Shown in pieces: positions 13,994 through 14,363 of a DNA stretch of 14,363 bases. This DNA comes from Verrucomicrobiota bacterium (lineage in GTDB: Bacteria; Verrucomicrobiota; Verrucomicrobiia; Limisphaerales; DSYF01): assembly GCA_025457725.1 (NCBI GenBank), contig JALOTU010000017.1:1-14363 (forward strand), written 5' to 3'. The notes under the pieces were generated by a model. The model saw only the letters and a program-made list of their open reading frames with translations, ran no database searches and was not told where the DNA came from. The position numbers and the translations under genes were made by a program. How positions within the stretch are numbered: the stretch's first letter is position 1; each line of letters starts with the position of its first letter.

Positions 13994-14363
13994 TTAGGGA
14001 ACGCCAATTTCCGCCCCGAGGAATTGTTTGGGGGCAGCTTCCACCGGCACGGCACTTTGCAGGGTCATGGAAGCCTGGGCCTCCTCCGCGACGGTGGTAT
14101 GGGGTTCGCCTGTCAACCAATCCACCAGGTCGGTTGAGACCCGTCCCTGGATGAGGACCTGTCGCCGCTGGTCGCGCGGCACCACCATCTGCATCCAGTT
14201 GTTGGTTCCATCCCCCGTCACTCGACCGGTGATCCGTTTCACAGAATTTGAATCCAATGGATTCGTGGCAAAGGCATATTCCCAGATCGTCGCCAGCAAG
14301 TCGCCGTCGGCGTCGTTGGTCCATTGGCTGATCGGATTGGTCAGCGTGGGGTCCACCACACCG
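13994..14363 (-). CDS. C-terminal fragment of a large secreted protein
   Basis: The frame is open through the right edge and ends with TAA at 13996-13994; about 122 residues are visible and the N-terminus is missing. It begins with a thrombospondin-3-like or EF-loop-like calcium-binding stretch (WTNDADGDLLATIWEYAFATNP) of the kind that ends many verrucomicrobial secreted proteins. A beta module follows (VLIQGRVSTDLVDWLTG) and the chain ends KQFLGAEIGVP, which parallels the ends of the CotH protein (YYRMQVELE) and the GH71/99-like protein (FFRLMRPPRQ). The catalytic or binding part lies outside the window, so the function cannot be called. A GTG at 14359 is in frame, but the frame remains open beyond it and it is very unlikely to be the real start. 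Confidence 0.75.
   Translation of the reverse strand, partial: GVVDPTLTNPISQWTNDADGDLLATIWEYAFATNPLDSNSVKRITGRVTGDGTNNWMQMVVPRDQRRQVLIQGRVSTDLVDWLTGEPHTTVAEEAQASMTLQSAVPVEAAPKQFLGAEIGVP

Noticed and set aside
1..14363. tRNA, rRNA, CRISPR array, insertion sequence or SusC/SusD genes
   Set aside because: I looked for regularly spaced repeats, transposase frames, cloverleaf-like segments and TonB-dependent receptor features and saw none.

Overview
The window looks like GC-rich chromosomal DNA from a member of the Verrucomicrobiota or the wider PVC group. This is inferred from content: a formylglycine-type sulfatase, a very large CotH/lamin-tail secreted protein, a LamG-like protein with a PEP-CTERM tail, and several exported proteins that share a C-terminal beta module typical of such genomes. 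Nearly every gene encodes an exported product. No transporter, regulator, SusC/SusD pair, RNA gene, CRISPR array or transposase is visible.

Layout. 1-219: start of an unidentified exported protein on the minus strand, cut by the left edge. 220-607: divergent intergenic region. 608-2161: sulfatase on the plus strand. 2162-2379: convergent gap with hairpins. 2380-12156: three consecutive minus-strand genes that look like one operon. In transcription order these are a GH71/99-like glycosidase (12156 to 9715), a 1619-residue protein with four lamin-tail domains and a CotH kinase-like domain (9644 to 4785), and a GH92 alpha-mannosidase lipoprotein (4755 to 2380). Just upstream of the operon, 12158-12465 reads as a frameshifted small gene whose downstream frame ends one base before the operon's first start codon and contains a 14-bp terminator-like hairpin. 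12797-13660: PEP-CTERM LamG-like protein that appears to start at an ATA codon. 13994-14363: C-terminus of another large secreted protein, cut by the right edge.

How the genes may work together. GH92 enzymes are exo-acting alpha-mannosidases, and the GH71/99-like protein keeps the paired glutamates of GH99-type endo-acting mannosidases. With the neighbouring sulfatase this suggests degradation of an alpha-mannose-rich, possibly sulfated glycan outside the cell or at its surface. The CotH/lamin-tail protein sits between the two glycosidase genes and probably belongs to the same process, but its role is unknown.

The least expected signals are: a 27-nt hairpin-forming repeat in two intergenic regions, with a degenerate third copy; the attenuator-like arrangement in front of the operon; the ATA start; a duplicated beta domain flanking the GH71/99-like barrel; and the C-terminal module shared by three of the secreted proteins.
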